NCBI RefSeq assembly: GCF_963662255.1
Contig: NC_085047.1
Coordinates: 107,812,181-107,876,180, forward strand
DNA length: 64,000 nt
Source: Cinclus cinclus
Lineage: Eukaryota > Chordata > Aves > Passeriformes > Cinclidae
Direction: 5' to 3'
Shown: positions 39,701-53,894 of the stretch, piece after piece
How the letters are laid out: every line of letters starts with the position of its first letter
Numbering within the stretch: position 1 is the first letter of the stretch
The notes under the pieces: generated by a model
Database searches by the model: none
What the model was told of the DNA's origin: nothing
Seen by the model: the letters and a program-made list of their open reading frames with translations, nothing else
Made by a program: the position numbers and the translations under genes

Positions 39701-40535
39701 ACACAACTATTTAAAACAGATTTCATGCATCATAATTTTCAGTTCCACTCAAAAGAGTACAAATGTGTGCAACAACAAATCAGAAAAAAATTGTAGAATG
39801 CATAAAAATGATCATAAGTACAATAATTAAAAGAGCATAAATAGATTATATACAGAACACTACAACAGAACCACAACTGTTTCCTGTTTTAAAATCATGT
39901 TTATTTACTTTTAATTCACTCAACTGAATCTACAATTAATTGAAAAAATATCAGCAATCAACTATGCATTTTGAATTTTTTTTTCTAATAGCTGGCTATT
40001 CATTCAAATATGTGCTCTCCTTCCTAAATTTCTTCGTTCAATGAAATTTCAGGAAAACTGCACCACAAGAATTTCAGTGCAAAGTAACTTGATTTTGAGT
40101 AGAATGTAAATAATTTAAAACGCATACATTTTAATGCAAGGGAACCAAATATTTTGCAGTAATCTACCTCATTAATCTACCTAATTAAGCCCCCCTTTAA
40201 ATGACTATAATGCTTATAATCAAAGTTCACAAATTTCAAAATTTAATATATGCTCCATATATGCTGACTCGTCTAAAAGATTTTGGGAAGTATAATTCTA
40301 TTTAGACACCTATGAGATTATACAGTTCTTCAGACTCTTAAAGGACCTTTCTCTACACAGCTAAGTACAATCTTAAGACCTCCCTAATGTCCATGTGGTT
40401 TCACATCCATGCAGAAAGCATGGCCAGTCTCACTTCATGGAAATAGAATAGTGGGTAACTTGGCACTGTAAAAGAGTAGAATCCAGAAACCAGCAGAACA
40501 AGGGACTGGTCAGTCTTCCTCCAACAAGAAAAAAC

Positions 40536-40700
40536 GATCTTTAAGATCCTCTGGTTCCATCCCCCCTGCTGTGCACACGGATACCTTCCACTGGACCAGG
40601 TCTTGAGCACTTGTAGGGTTGAACCACCTACAACTTCTCTGGGAAACCTGTTCCAGTGCCAGCCAGCATATTAATTTCTACAAGAAACAGCCCACCAACC
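40536..40700 (-). mobile_element. CR1 LINE fragment
   Basis: GATCTTTAAGATCCTCTGGTT begins the match, followed by ATACCTTCCACTGGACCAGG, CTTGAGCACTTGTAGGGTTG and CTCTGGGAAACCTGTTCCAG, the regular order of the CR1 3' region read in reverse complement. The terminal ATTCTATG repeats are missing at the left edge. It is followed by an A/C-rich simple repeat. Confidence 0.8.
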
Positions 40701-40710
40701 TGCAACAGCC

Positions 40711-40800
40711 AAACAAAACAAAACAAAACAAAGCAAAACAAAACTAAATTTAAAAAACCCAAAAACTAACAAAAACTAACAGCAACAACAAAAAAAAAAT
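40711..40800. repeat. CAAAA-type simple repeat and A-rich tract
   Basis: Consecutive CAAAA units with a few changes run into a lysine-codon-like A-rich stretch ending in a run of A. It directly follows the CR1 fragment. Confidence 0.85.
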
Positions 40801-41479
40801 GTAATCAGACTTAGAGACTAGATGAGGCTCTCCTGGGCACTGTGTGATACCTTTCCGACAGGTAATCCACTAGCTGTGTAAGGGTATCGTATTTACAATA
40901 CTTATATGCATGGTGCTACAACATTGTAATACAGATGTTTAACCAGCCTTTATTAGTATTAACATTTTCTAGTAAGCCTCTGGCATCTGAAGACTTCAAA
41001 GAGTACAACCATATTTTCCTATGCTCAGAACATATGCACAAGAAGCAATGATCACTGTCTTGAAAAATCCGGGATTTAATTTCAAACAGCGTGAGTTTCC
41101 CCATGGCTTGCTTTTCTTTGATGGAAGCATATGTTCCTGAAGGCCAGCTTTTGGCCTTATGCTCCTGTCAGTACTGAGAACTTTGTTTGCAAGTAAGAGG
41201 ACTACTGGGATGAGAATGATGATTCCAAGCCATATGCACTAAGGATCTTATCTCAAGTAATTGCGAGAAATCAGGATGTTTGTTCTTGGACAGGAACTCA
41301 CTCCAGTTTGAAGTACAAAGCTTGCACAAAATATTTGTACGAGAGTCACTTTTCAAGTTAATGTACAGCAATATCTTTACAACCTGAAGAAACTAAGAGA
41401 GTCTTACTGATCTTTCTTATTTTCAGTAGAAACTCACATAACCTTAATGAGAGACTGAAAGATTATGGTTCACGGCTTG

Positions 41480-42425
41480 AACATTGTTATGAAGGACTTT
41501 TGGCCCATTATGGTTAAACTGTTTAAAGAAGCTGCAATGACCAAAGCCCACCCCTCTCTGAATATGCCTCCTGACTGGAACTTTGGACTGTGAGTTAAGC
41601 CACTGTGTGGGAACTTGAGATTAAAAAAAAAAAGTGATGCTATTGCCCATTTATCTCAGGTCTAGGGAGAAGTAAACAAGGCTGAGGGAGAAGAATGCAT
41701 TCACGAGAAAGCCAAACCTGGAAGGTGCCCAGAAAACCAGCTGTGGCTGGGTTCATGGTAGGGGAGGGCAGAATCCACAGGTTCATCTGCTGAGGTCAGG
41801 CTTGCACAGACCCCCACAGCCAAAGAGGGAGGCAGAGAGCTTTGGGGATGTGGCATAACCTCTGGTCAGAGGCAGTGAGCACCCATCCTCCCTTATACAA
41901 ACTGGCCCTGTTGTAAAACTCAACACTCCAGGAAGGCCACATATGTGGAACATTCACACAAGAAGCAGCTGAGGAGATGACATAAACCATCAAAGAGCCC
42001 CAAAGCACCCCCCAGATTCATTCTTGAGGCCTTGCACCAGAGCACTGCATGCGATGCAAAGTGATGCAACAGACCCAGAGCCTGTTGCAAGAAACTCTAT
42101 CAAACTTGCACCTCCAGGGGAGGCATTCCCACCTGGCCTGAATATATATTAATCCATTGAACTCTATGTTTTGTGGGAATCTCACCACAGAGAAGACCAA
42201 AAGAAGATCAACAGGACATCAACAGTATCCATGGAGTGGTGATATTTTCTCCTTGATCTGTCTCTGTCATTCTCTTTCTCTCCCCCTCACCACCTCTTTT
42301 TCTATTTCTATCTATCTCTCTACCTCACATTTGCTGCTAAATACAATCCATGGCATATGGTCTCCTTTGCATTTGAAGCATCTCCCTAATAATTTTAATA
42401 ACTGGACCTTAACAACCTATAAATG
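41480..42425 (+). mobile_element. Putative LTR-retrotransposon remnant
   Basis: A stretch of about 900 bases, less AT-rich than its surroundings, with blocks I associate with a bird LTR element: GACTGGAACTTTGGACTGTG near 41572, TGTGGGAATCTCACCACAGA near 42172, GAAGATCAACAGGACATCAA, a long pyrimidine tract at 42251-42335, GCTGCTAAATACAATCCATG (a decayed AATAAA region), and AATTTTAATAACTGGACCTT at the end. No intact frame is present. Family, boundaries and orientation are tentative; the poly-A-like signal suggests plus strand. Confidence 0.5.
42251..42335. repeat. Pyrimidine-rich CT tract
   Basis: About 85 bases almost wholly C and T, with CTCT, TCTA and TTTC units, inside the putative LTR remnant. 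On the minus (DMD sense) strand it is a purine tract, so it would not act as a polypyrimidine splice signal for DMD. Confidence 0.75.
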
Positions 42426-45400
42426 TTTTGTAAAGCATGCTACACTTGTTTAACTATATAATTTCTTGCAGAGGGAAGGGTTTACCTGCCTTTAGAACTA
42501 GACATCCTAGCAAACATTATTTTTCTGCTTGGTAGGGAAAATTACGTCAAGGTTTTATGCTATTTTTAATAGTAAAGGTTTATCATAACCTTCTATTTTG
42601 TCAGTACATTGTTTCTCTCTGAAGTTCTCTTTGATATATCCCACATCCCACAGTTACTTCATTGTGCCTTAATGATGTAATAGAAATTGTACTGAATACA
42701 CAAACATAATAAATATTTTTCACCTTCGTCCTTTTTTTATTCAGCTTTTTTTTCTTTATCTGTTTCTTCCTTTTGACTGAAAAAAGTCCATACTATTTTA
42801 TGGGACATAAATTATTAATAGAGATACAAAATACAGCCTGAATTTTTGGTCTTTTTTTTTTCCCAAAATGTTTGGCAACTTCTAAGTACTGCTACTAAAA
42901 GAAGACAACCTTGTCCCATCGTTAAATTTACTGAGAGTAGATTCAGAAAGCAATCATTAAATAAAAATTCAAAATGGCCAATTTCACAGATGTTTCTTTA
43001 CCTTAAATTCACATTTTTATGGTAAGACACTAAAACGCACATAATACCCATTTATGTCTTATACTACAGTGTTAGGATCCACCAGGGTATATTCTGGATG
43101 AATGTATGTCTGCACCTCACATGCACAGAAAGCCTTCTTGGGTCATCAACATTTGCAGTGTACATTAAAGGACTACTAAAACACATCCCAGACAGTCCTC
43201 ATAGCACTAAAATATATCTACTTAGAGGAAAAGTAGGTTAAACACACGCAAAACTAGACTTCTATTACTAAGGCAAATTCCCATATAACTTGAAAATACC
43301 ATATTTTTTCAGATCAACTTTCACTTTATAGATGGAAAGTGAAAACTACCCTTTTCCCTATGGAGGGCTCTTCTGAAGATAACACCAATTTCACACTCAC
43401 ATTTTTTTAGTTCAAGATTGTGATGCCCATATAACCTGGATCTATCTGTAAATTATATAGCAAAGTCTTAATATGGCTGGGTATATCAGAACAATTTTTC
43501 TGCACTTAGAAGAATTTAAAAGTTGTGTGTTTGGATCCCCAGCAGAGGACCATGTGGATAAAATGAGAATGCATTTGAGTCATAGAATCCCCACCTTCAT
43601 GGAATTCAAGTGATTAAAAAACCCCACACTAATGTCCTCTCCCACCAGACACCTGACATAACCTGGTCCCTGGACCTTGAACTGAGGTGCCTCAGCAGTT
43701 GGGCAGCTCAGACTCTGAATATGGAAATCCTCTTTGTAGACAGCAGAATAACTAAAAAAAAAAAAACAAAAAAGAAACCAAACAAACAAACAGAAAAACC
43801 CTATAAATAAATAAATAATATATAATTTATAAAGAACTGAAAAATACCAGTGGATCTGCAGATAAAAGAGAAAACATTTTAGAGGTTACCATGAAAAGTG
43901 GGAAGGAAATGAATTGTGTATTAATAAACCTAAGAATTGCATTTTAAAATAATTGAAAACTGAGTATTGCAAGGGCTTTTAAAATTAAAAGTGTTTCCAT
44001 ATTGTTTTCTTCCAATAGTTCTTCCAATTTATGAGAAAATATATATATTAATGCTCTGAATAGTCTTTCTTCCTTTGTTCCCATACATTACAGTTTATGA
44101 AGCAAATATCCATTATATGAATACTCTGTTTCTGAGAAATTCAAGACGCTTTAAAACACCCTCTTTGCAAATCCTGGAGGTAATTAGGCCTTTAAATTCA
44201 GACCTTAAAATACTCTGCAAACCAAAATTATGAATATTTTTGACTAGGTGAGGAGAAAGGCATTTTGCCTATTGTTTGGCTGAATCAAATGCTGCTTGTG
44301 ATAGTGATAAAGTTTCTTAGACAAAAATGAAGAATGTCCTTCAGCCTTCTCCTATACAGTGCAGCTACTGTCAAATTGTTAGATTGTTAAGATGTTTGTA
44401 ACATCTTAGCCTAAAAAGTTAACTGAACAGTAAACATCCACAAAAGTCATTTTTAGGCTCATCTTAGGTTTTTAATAGGGACAGTAAAATTATAAAATCA
44501 GTTGATCCAGAAATGATAGAGTACACAACAGTGTGTTCTTTTTAAGTGCAAGGTGGTGGTGGTGTTGATCAGTAGTACCAAGTCTGCAGCAGGAATGAAG
44601 TATTTGTGTCAGCCTGAAGGAGCTTTGTTTTCCCCTTAACTTGCACAGCTCTCATCTTCCCCCCTACAGACAAGTTTCAGTAGCAGCAAATCTTTAGAGA
44701 ATGGAATGAGAAGCAGTTCTCATTTACTCAGCGTGTCATGGCCTAGCGAACAAACCCAAGAGATGTGAGAAGGTTTTAGAAAACACAATTTTCAGGTCAA
44801 TCTTAATTTATTTTTTTTTTTACTTAAGGCTCTTCAATATTTTATTAAAAATAAAACAGTGGAGTTTGCACACATACATGTGAGATAGTTTATGAGTGGG
44901 TTTTGTTGCCATATACAACATTAAATCTTCTTCCTTGAAATGCACTGTGACTCTACCAGGGAAACCTCACATCTTCCAAACACTAAGTCACTACAGAACA
45001 GCAGCAGATTAAACATCCCCTAGCCATGATTCAGTCTGAAGTGCAAAGAATTTAGCTGAAGTAAAGTTGAAAACTTTTGTCGACAAGTTTTTTGTTTCCT
45101 AGGTTAAAATCTGTGTTGGATTTCTTTCCACAGGCAAGCAGGAAAAGTTGTCTGAAGTGTTTAAGCTGAATCTTGATACAAATTCATGTGCCCTTGAGAC
45201 ATTCAGATTGAACTGTGGCAGTAAGTAACATTTTAAAGGTCCTTAATGATTCAAAGATTCTGGAAACTGCTTTTGCGAAATTATGTAGCCTGGATACAAG
45301 GACTTAGCTTCATTAATTCAAATGCTGAAGTCCTTTCATATTTTAATCGGCAACTCTCGGTGGAAACACTTCCAAAAGAATGGAATCAAGAGGATTATTT

Positions 45401-45564
45401 TTAATAAGACACGTCATTGGTATTGGTAGAGGTCATAGATAATCACCAAGCAGGCACACCACTGACCCTGTTTCCAGAGACAGCAGCAATGGTATGTCTC
45501 AAAAAACTGTATTGGAAACCTGTTGGAGTCTCAATCTAAAATCCTTACTGAAAGCACTGTAATA

Positions 45565-45618
45565 CTGAATATTCAGGATACTGAATAAAACTGAATGTTC
45601 AGGACATAAATATTCAGG
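45565..45618. repeat. Cluster of CTGAAT/ATTCAG half-palindromes
   Basis: CTGAATATTCAG at 45565-45576 is a perfect 12-bp palindrome. Close variants follow within 45 bases (CTGAATAAAA, CTGAATGTTCAGGA, AAATATTCAGG). It resembles a decayed short tandem array. No known site is assigned. Confidence 0.6.
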
Positions 45619-48600
45619 TAAAGACTTCTGGGAAGCCCATGGAAGATCTGTCAGCAAAAGGTCAGTAAGATCTTTCATTTCTTCATTGCTGGTGATTTCA
45701 CTTTAGCAATGAACCTTCTGCCTCACACAACCAGACAAAAAAAAATTACTTTTCTGGTAAAAAAATCTTCCTTACCTTAAAGCACTGAAGACACCAGATT
45801 GTAAGAATTTCAAATTTGGCTTAATCATTGATTTGGTGAACACATGGAAACAAATCTTTGCATTCCCTTTTCTGAAGTCTTACAGTAAAGTCAGCTTCTA
45901 ATGGACAATCTCACTACATGTAGAACCAACAAACTTTTCTTCCTCACTACTTTACACCAGTTTCAGTCACACAGGTCACATTCTAAGAACTGTCCCTTAA
46001 TTTTAAGGAGTCTTGAACAAAATTGATTTAAAATAACCCACATTAAGATAATTTTTCCACAATTTACAAAATGTATTTAAACTAATGTTTTCAAAAATTG
46101 GAAGAGTCCTGCAATAATATTCCACCTGCCAAGTTTCCACCCACAGAATTTCAGATTTCTGGATTATAATGCAATCTCTCTGGAAAAAAATAACAAGTGA
46201 CAGAATACTATATAGTGGCAGGGCTGTCATTATACCAGTTTTCTCAAATGCTAAGATACCAAAAGCTCCTTAGGAATGAGTCCTGCCTTGGCAATAAGTA
46301 CTGCAAAGCAGATAATTGTGTAGAATACTTCTACAATACTACTACATTTATTGTTCTATGTAATTGTATTATTTTTATACAGATGTATTATAAAGTTTCT
46401 TTACTTGTATTACTGTATCTTGAATATGAATTCTACTGTTGGCACCCAATTACTTCATGCTGCTGATAACAGTAAAATTCTGCCAAACACAGAATGAATA
46501 TTCATCACTAAGAGACTAATTAAAAGTCCTAGTATGCCTTCAGCATGAAGGTATAATAGGTGTAAGAAAAAAATATTCTATGGTGCTTAAACTGTGCCTA
46601 GCACAGATGCAAAGACCAAACCCTTATTTTGTAGATATGCCCAGAGAAGGACCAAGAGCAAAAGAAGTAAAGAAGTTGTTCCAACAAAACTGTACTTTTC
46701 CAGATATTGCTTGGAAAACTCAGGAAGAAGAGTTTTCCACACCAACACTGGGAAATAATAATACCTGAAGAATATTAAATCCCTACATGTGACCTCAGCA
46801 ATTTATTTAACCCATTACATAGAATTAGAAACAACACGGTTTTTTTTAATTTAATCTGGCCAAAACTTTGTGGGAACATAACATCACACAGATGGGATGG
46901 ATCTGAGTATTTGAGTTGCATTTTGGGAAATGGAAGAAGAAACCCACAACACTTTTACAGGATGTAATATTTAGCTTCTTTTTTTCCTTATTCTTTGACA
47001 TTTGAGACAAACATTCTATCTCAAAATTCAGTGAAGCTGAAAGAGGCCTAACGTTTGGGAAGCTAATTATTTCAGGCTAGGAGCTACTGTGCTTTTCAAT
47101 TTGTTCCTGATTGCAGCACTACAGAGCAGACTGTGTTTGGAAACAGAGGCAGTGAATTTAACTGGAGTATGACAAGCAGTAATGTATGCAGGATAATACA
47201 CTTACCTAACATTCTTCATTTAAAATGCACAACACTGTAGGGAAAACTCAAAATACTTTGAAATACAATCAAAGCTATTCATATTTAATACTTCAAACAA
47301 GAGATCTAAAATGTTGCAGAGGTGACAACATATTACAGAAAATGCCAGCATTTAGTCTTGTCAAATTATAAAATAATAAGCTTCTATTTTAGATTCTCTG
47401 AAAAGGCAATTAATTGTGAAACTATTTCACAAAGAAAATTTGTGCCTCTGTCAGAGCTTAATGAACAAAATAAAGATATGATGCATTACTTGTGTACTTT
47501 CCAATAAGCAAGTGCTGAAGCAAAAACTGCGGAGCTTTCTGAGATCACTTCTCAGTACTGTAAGTAAGCTCAAATGCTTTATCCATCCCCATTTAGAATT
47601 ACACTAGAAATATCAACATTAGTGATATCCTCAGGTACACCATCAACACGTCCTGTGGTTTTTCATATCTGCAGCAAATTATTTTCTTTAATTTTGCATA
47701 GGGGCAAAAGTAGGTAAATTAAAAAAAAAAAAAAGGCAGTATCAAACAATAAAATATTTTTATGTACTCACACATTAAAAGATATGTTTGTGACTAAATG
47801 ATTAAATCTCCAAATACAGCAAAATAACTGTATTAACCTTAATATGATCATGGTCTGATCAGATTCCTGCCAATGAAGAATTTTTCTTGTTCTTGGCAAC
47901 CTAAGACACAGTAGCCTCTCTGTGAATTACTAACTTCTAAATACATTTTCACCTCTATGCACAGTGGCTGAATCTCTGGCTGAATTACTCACACAAAAGC
48001 CAGCAAGTGGCTTTTTAGGGGACCAGATTCCACAAGCAACAAGAGAATCTTAGTTGAACCATGTACAGCAATTTCTACTCAATATGCTAGAACTTTTAAG
48101 TAAAGCACAGTGAAAATAGAAATCTCCTTGATTTCTTTGCCAGGAATTTTCTTCTAGTAAATTTAGAACGTAAGGAAAACAAGACAAGATTATACCATGC
48201 CTGTAAAGACAAGATCCTTTGGAGCATTATTTATGGTTTAGAATATCAATTGACTTTGACTTTGAGCAGAGTATAAATCACTACAAATGAAATTCACTGA
48301 TAATCAAATTATTTACCTAGTGAAAACCAGTAATAAGTTAATTCAAACCTGATGTTAAAATACAACATAAAATAAAGTTGAAAGTAGCCATTAAATTTTG
48401 ATCTTCATTTTGGTCTCCAGGTCTAGTTTGCCAGTGTCATGGACTCATTTGACAAAAGTGTATTTTAACATAGTCAGCAAGGTTCTAAAGCTATAAAATG
48501 GAAGAGAGAACTGATAAATCCATGGACACTTAAAAAAGTTCTTACGACTCACAGCACATACGTGGGTCCTGCATGGTGCTACAGCTAAGACATGAAATAT

Positions 48601-50133
48601 GGTCTCTGACTCTGTACATGAGCCAATATCAAGGAATAAATAAATTCTATTACATCTGCATTTGTTATTGTAAGACTAACGTGAGACCAAAAGAGACAGA
48701 TCTGTCATTAAGTGCTAAGGGCACTATTGTCTGTTCTCTATTTCAGCCACACACATCTGGATGAATAGAAGAACAGAGTCTTTTAAAACATCACATCTGG
48801 TCTTCAGTTGCATCCATCTTTAAGGCTCCAAATTCAGTTACGTTTTTGGAAAAAATTATGCTGTCAAATTGGAAAAGATTTGAGGAAGTCTTATGACAGC
48901 AATACACCTTGAAAAATCACCTGATGAAAGATGGAGATAATAAATCTATTCCGTTAATTTAATATAACACGGATATTCCTTGACTCTGCTATTTGTATTA
49001 TTTTCTGTATTCAAAGCCTAAAATATCAAAAAGCAACAGAGAACTGTCTCCAAGTCTAAAAAGCACTTGAGGATTTTTTTTTTTAAAAGTTTTCTGAGAG
49101 AGAATCAACATGTTCAGCTGTAGTTGTACAGCTGTATTTCAATACCTGAAGTATCTCTACTGCTCTGAAAATGAAGTATTTATGATAAAGACCCTTTAAT
49201 TTTCTTTTGCCTGCACTCAGAAAAACAGCTCAAGGGCAGAATATACATATATTTGGTTACAGACAGCATGTGATTTAGTAACTTTACAGGTGTCCATGGA
49301 CATTTGTAGTTTGAGGTCCTTCCTCCTTTTCTCTGTCATACTTTATATTGTGAATTTAAAATTCCTTACTCTTAGTTTCATTCAGTGTCAGCAGCTTTCT
49401 TTATCTACTCTACATATTGAATCAGCACTGCTCTTGGGATCAGAATGTAGATATCTATTCTGAGGTGACTTGTATCAGCATTTATAATCTCAGCTAGGAA
49501 ATAGATATATGTATCAGAGGCAAAAAACTCCAACATTCTCCATGTCAATATCCTTCATATTTTGGAACTCTCAAAAACAATTCTAATGCAGTGAACTCTG
49601 TAGAACATCCAAAGGAATAAGAATCATTAAGAAAATGAGATCTCATGAGAAAGTGGAAGATGTGTCCAGTGCAGACATCCAATAAAAAAACACCTTATCC
49701 ATTAGATCATGCCATATATCAATTTGGGGGCTGTCACATTGCATTTCCTACAATTTATTCATGTGAGGAAGGAAAGGGAGCAGAAAGTAAGTAATTTATA
49801 AGAACTTCAGCTGGGGAACCTGTTAATTCCCTTTCTCACCTTGCACCAACTAGTTTATTTTTCTAGGAAAAGGACAAATCAAGTAGTTAAGAAAATGGAA
49901 TAAAGGCAACTGAAGGACTAAATATCATGCAAGTGGCAGTAGAGGATCATAATGGGATCCAGTGACACAAAATTTCTGTCAACTTTACTTCTTTCTGCAA
50001 AAAAAAAAGAGAGCATGGAAAATGCAGAGGGGCCACTGTATACAGTGCCTTTATTATATGATCAGCATCACATTATTTGGGATTGCGAAAGCAACATATT
50101 CACAGCCACTGATATAAAGGAAGCATTAACATG

Positions 50134-50676
50134 CCTTGGGTTGGGAGGGACTTTAAATATCATCTAGTTTTAAAACCCTTTTATGGGCAGGAACAGTTTC
50201 CACCAGAGCAGATTGCTCAAAACCCATCCAACCTGTTTGCATTTCCATGGATGGGGCATTCACAAACTCTCTATCAAGCAGTTCCAATGTCTCACCACCC
50301 TCACAGCAGAGGATTTTTTCCTAACACACAAACTACACCTATACTACTCCAGGCCATTTCCTCCTGTCCCACCCATACATGCCCATGTGAGAATACCTCT
50401 CCAGCTCTCTTGCAGGCCCTCTTTAGGCACTAGAAGGGGCTCTCAGGTCTCCCTGGAACCTTCTTTCCAGGCTAAACCACCCAGCTCTCTCAGCCTCCAC
50501 AGAAATAATGGGTGTTCCAGCCACGCGACCATCTTCCTTCTTCCCTCTCCCCAAGACTTGATTCCAACAGGTCAACACCTTTCTTCTGCTGAGGGCCACA
50601 GAGCTAGACACTGTGTTCCAGGTAGGATCTCACAAGAACAGAGCAGAGAAGGAGAATCACCTTCCTACCTCAAAGG
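50134..50676 (-). mobile_element. CR1 LINE, 3' portion (about 540 bp)
   Basis: CTTGGGTTGGGAGGGACTTT opens the match, followed in order by the CR1 blocks TTGCTCAAAACCCATCCAAC, GATGGGGCATTCACAAACTC, GTTCCAATGTCTCACCACCC, CTCCAGCTCTCTTGCAGGCC, GCTCTCTCAGCCTCCACAG, TTCCAACAGGTCAACACC, GGATCTCACAAGAACAGAGC and GGAGAATCACCTTCCTACCT. This is the longest plain CR1 of this type here and lies in DMD sense. The ATTCTATG terminus is lost. The 166-, 100- and 62-codon ORFs in this stretch are read-through of the element and not genes. Confidence 0.92.
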
Positions 50677-51136
50677 TATGTAAAGCACAGACAATGACAT
50701 GAACTGAACAGGAAAATTGCAATATACAGCATCATATGATACAAAGCCTCTTGCACAATGGAAGTGGTTAAATCTCTAAAAAGGTGCCAGCGTTACCTTT
50801 CTGGCTGTGCTTTCTGAAATTTAAACTCCTGTATTTTATATAGAATATATATTTTATATCTGAATAAATGATGCAGCTGAGGGCTCATATAGTGTGAGTT
50901 GAGAGTCTGGATCCCTCCCTCCTTCAGAAGTATTTTAAGTATGATTAAAAGTGCATGCATTGAATTGTTTTGAAGTAAGAATTTCCCGGATGGGATTACA
51001 TTGACAGTTTAAGAAACTAATCTTCTACAAAGGAGATTTTAATATTATAAGATTCAATATTTCAAGCACGCAAACCTGATAAAAGCTCAAAACATAACCC
51101 ACAAAATTGAGTAAAGCAACCCATGCTATTGTGGTG

Positions 51137-51175
51137 TTTTCTTTTTTTTTCTTTTTTTTTTTTTTTTTTTTTTTT
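51137..51175. repeat. Poly-T tract with one C interruption
   Basis: Nine T, a C, then 24 T follow a short T run. It generates spurious phenylalanine-rich ORFs (104 and 121 codons) starting at 51107 and 51123. Read on the minus strand it is poly-A, possibly a retroelement tail, but no retrocopy is recognised beside it. Confidence 0.9.
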
Positions 51176-53894
51176 GTTACAGTATCCTCTCACCTTTTTT
51201 TTTTTATTTCTCCTTCATGGGAATTTAAATTTCGGCATTCAATATTCTGGACTGAAGTGGATCACTTCATTAAGTTTGTTTTTTCTGAACACAAACCTTG
51301 CACTCAATCAACTGAATTATTATTTCAAAATAATGAATGTCTTACAGAAATGTACTTTGACATCAAAATCATTAAGAGAAGGAGCTCAAACACAAGGGTT
51401 TCTTACACAATACAGAAATAAAGTTCCTGAAACTGCACCACAAAAAAAATGTGGTTATTTACTTGTTTGTGCACATCTGCAAATATAAAATGTACTGAAA
51501 TTCGGTGATGCAAAGTAATAAAATAATTAGAAAAAAATTGTTTTCATACAGGTTTATACCCAATGCTTTTATTTTGGTAACTTCTTTGAAAGTGGTTCCC
51601 ATATGCCTAAGTCCTCATAATGCAGGCTCACCAGACATAACTTACCAGCTCACAGTTTGCAACATAAAGCTAAAATTTTCATAATGGGACATTTCACTGA
51701 ATTCATGTAAGGTTGAACATAAGCAGACATGCCTGCAAAATCTCCAGCTACGCGTACTAAGGTGGAGAAAAGAGCTCTCCACTTTTCATTCCAATGCCTC
51801 TTGCTGATTACAAGTGTTGCAATTTTTGAAAGAGGTAGTGTGAAGCAATTTGCTTGTATCAGCAGAGGGATACAGGACACTAAAGATTCAGTGCAGTATT
51901 TAGCACCATAAAGTTACAGCTTTCCCCTAGCATCTGGGGAGACCCAAAAAGCAAAAGGGTGGAGGGGTAAACTAAAGCATGACCCAAAGTAAATTAAACT
52001 AGTTCCCCCAGACTGAAAAGGCTCACCAAACCCACTATTTGAGCTCAACCAATAAACAGTAAATATGAAGTTCAAAGGAATTTTGAAAAATAATATTGCT
52101 GCTCCAAAGCAAAATACCAATGAAGATGTGGACACACCTGGTTGGAATTCTGCTATCCAAATGTTCAATGATTCCTTCAAAGAATTTGAACAGAGTAATG
52201 AGCTATGGCTTCCTTCTGCTAAAACTTTATTCTCTTCTATAATCATATATTTCCATTAATTTACCAGCTCAAGCTTCTGATACAGTTTTTCATAATTTTT
52301 TAGCAGTCTGAAAAGTACTGTAATGCTTTTTGATTCACTCTTGGAGCCATTTCAAAAAAACAACTTAACATCTCATTTACCACCCCATGGTCAATTTAAG
52401 TTGTACATTATATTGTAAACCTAGTCATCAGTAATTTCATGACTGAGCTCCTTGAGAATTTTGGGGTGAATATCAATGATGTGGACTGTGAAGACTAGAT
52501 GGACCATTGCTGTTTTATTACTATTAATTTTATCAATTTTGCTATAAAATATCCTAGTGTTTCTTACTAGAGAAATCCTCACAGAGGTACCCTATAGAGA
52601 AGGTGCTACTGAGCTTTTCATGGAAAAATTCAGAAGGGTTCACTAAACTTAATCAACTTTTAAGATTCAAACTCGACAAACAAAATCACTTTCTCAGCCC
52701 AGCACTGTACACTCTGCTTCTCCTCTCAGGCTTTCCTTCACTGCTTTCTAAAACATTTACCAAAGTTTATGAAATCCAGATTTTCATCAAGCTAACTTTT
52801 AAATAGCACAAAGGCAAGCATGGAAATTCTACTTTCATTGTTAAAGAGAGGCAGACAACTGATCCAATATTTCTGGTATACAAAATCATGTTTCCTTTAC
52901 TACATAGTGGTTTAAAAATGCATTAATTCTTAATTCATCAAAATATGAAGGATCATTACAGTTTTTTCAGGTGAACTATATCTTCAAAGAAGAATTGAGA
53001 TAATTAAAGGTCTTATAAATTAATGCCACAATATGAAGAGGAGTATTATGTTTAGCAATATCAGCAAAGAAAAACAAAAATAAGAATTTATATTTTCTGT
53101 TGACAAACATCAGTTGTTACTCATGTGTCAGAAAGAAGCCAACTCTAGTCAGTGACAACACCAATGAGTGCTGGTGAGTCACTAGCTGAAGAGAAAGTCA
53201 GGAAAAATCTGGCAGCTGACTAATAAGTATACTCATACACTTATTTATATGAAGTGATTATGTAAGTCATGTTTTTTGAGGTTGATGGTGATGTCCATGG
53301 AGAGGAGTCACAGTACCAGGGTTGGAAAGTGGGTACACTCTCTCATGTTTGCTTGTACTCTCTCCCAGAGCAATGGACCTTGTTTAAATTTATCCCTCAC
53401 ATCTCTCTTCCACACTGGGAATTCATGCAAGGCTCAGGAACCCTGAGGTGACACCCAGGGGTGCCACTTTCTGGTGGACAATGGCTCCAAAGCACAGGAG
53501 CTTTTGTTGAGGGCCAGATGGGGCACGTCCTATGCACAGTGCAGGAGACATGGGAAGTCTGCCTTTCTCACCTCAAAACTATCTTTTCATCTAGGTCTGA
53601 TCCAGAGAACCTACTCAAGAGAGTTAATGGAACTGGCTAAGCTCCAGCAAAATATGCGTTCCTACATTTCTCCTGGGTCAGAATATGTTCACATTTTAGA
53701 CATTTCCTTGTTTTACTGCAAGTCACTTGTACTAATAATAAACAAGATAGTCTATCAATTCCAGCATTACAAGAAATTTATGTCTTCTCTCATTCATAAA
53801 AAATCTGCATTTAATGATTCTCTATTTTTCCTCATTTTTATTTTCTTACTACCTTTGATGTATTAGAGAGGCTACCTAGAACAGAGGCTAGGCA

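Noticed and set aside
43567..43700. Possible further CR1 tail (begins GAGTCATAGAATCCCC)
   Set aside because: Only about a dozen bases resemble the CR1 terminus and the following sequence does not follow CR1 order.
50183..50683. 166-codon plus-strand ORF, the longest in the window
   Set aside because: It runs through the antisense of a CR1 3' region, whose characteristic blocks occur in order across it. It shows no protein domain.
51107..51488. Phenylalanine-rich ORFs of 104 and 121 codons
   Set aside because: They are created by a poly-T tract and extend into ordinary intron without any domain.
53474..53866. 130-codon plus-strand ORF with a protein-like first half
   Set aside because: Not recognised, no supporting splice or promoter context, and the last third is AT-rich noise ending just before an LTR. 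It may be an unrecognised repeat.
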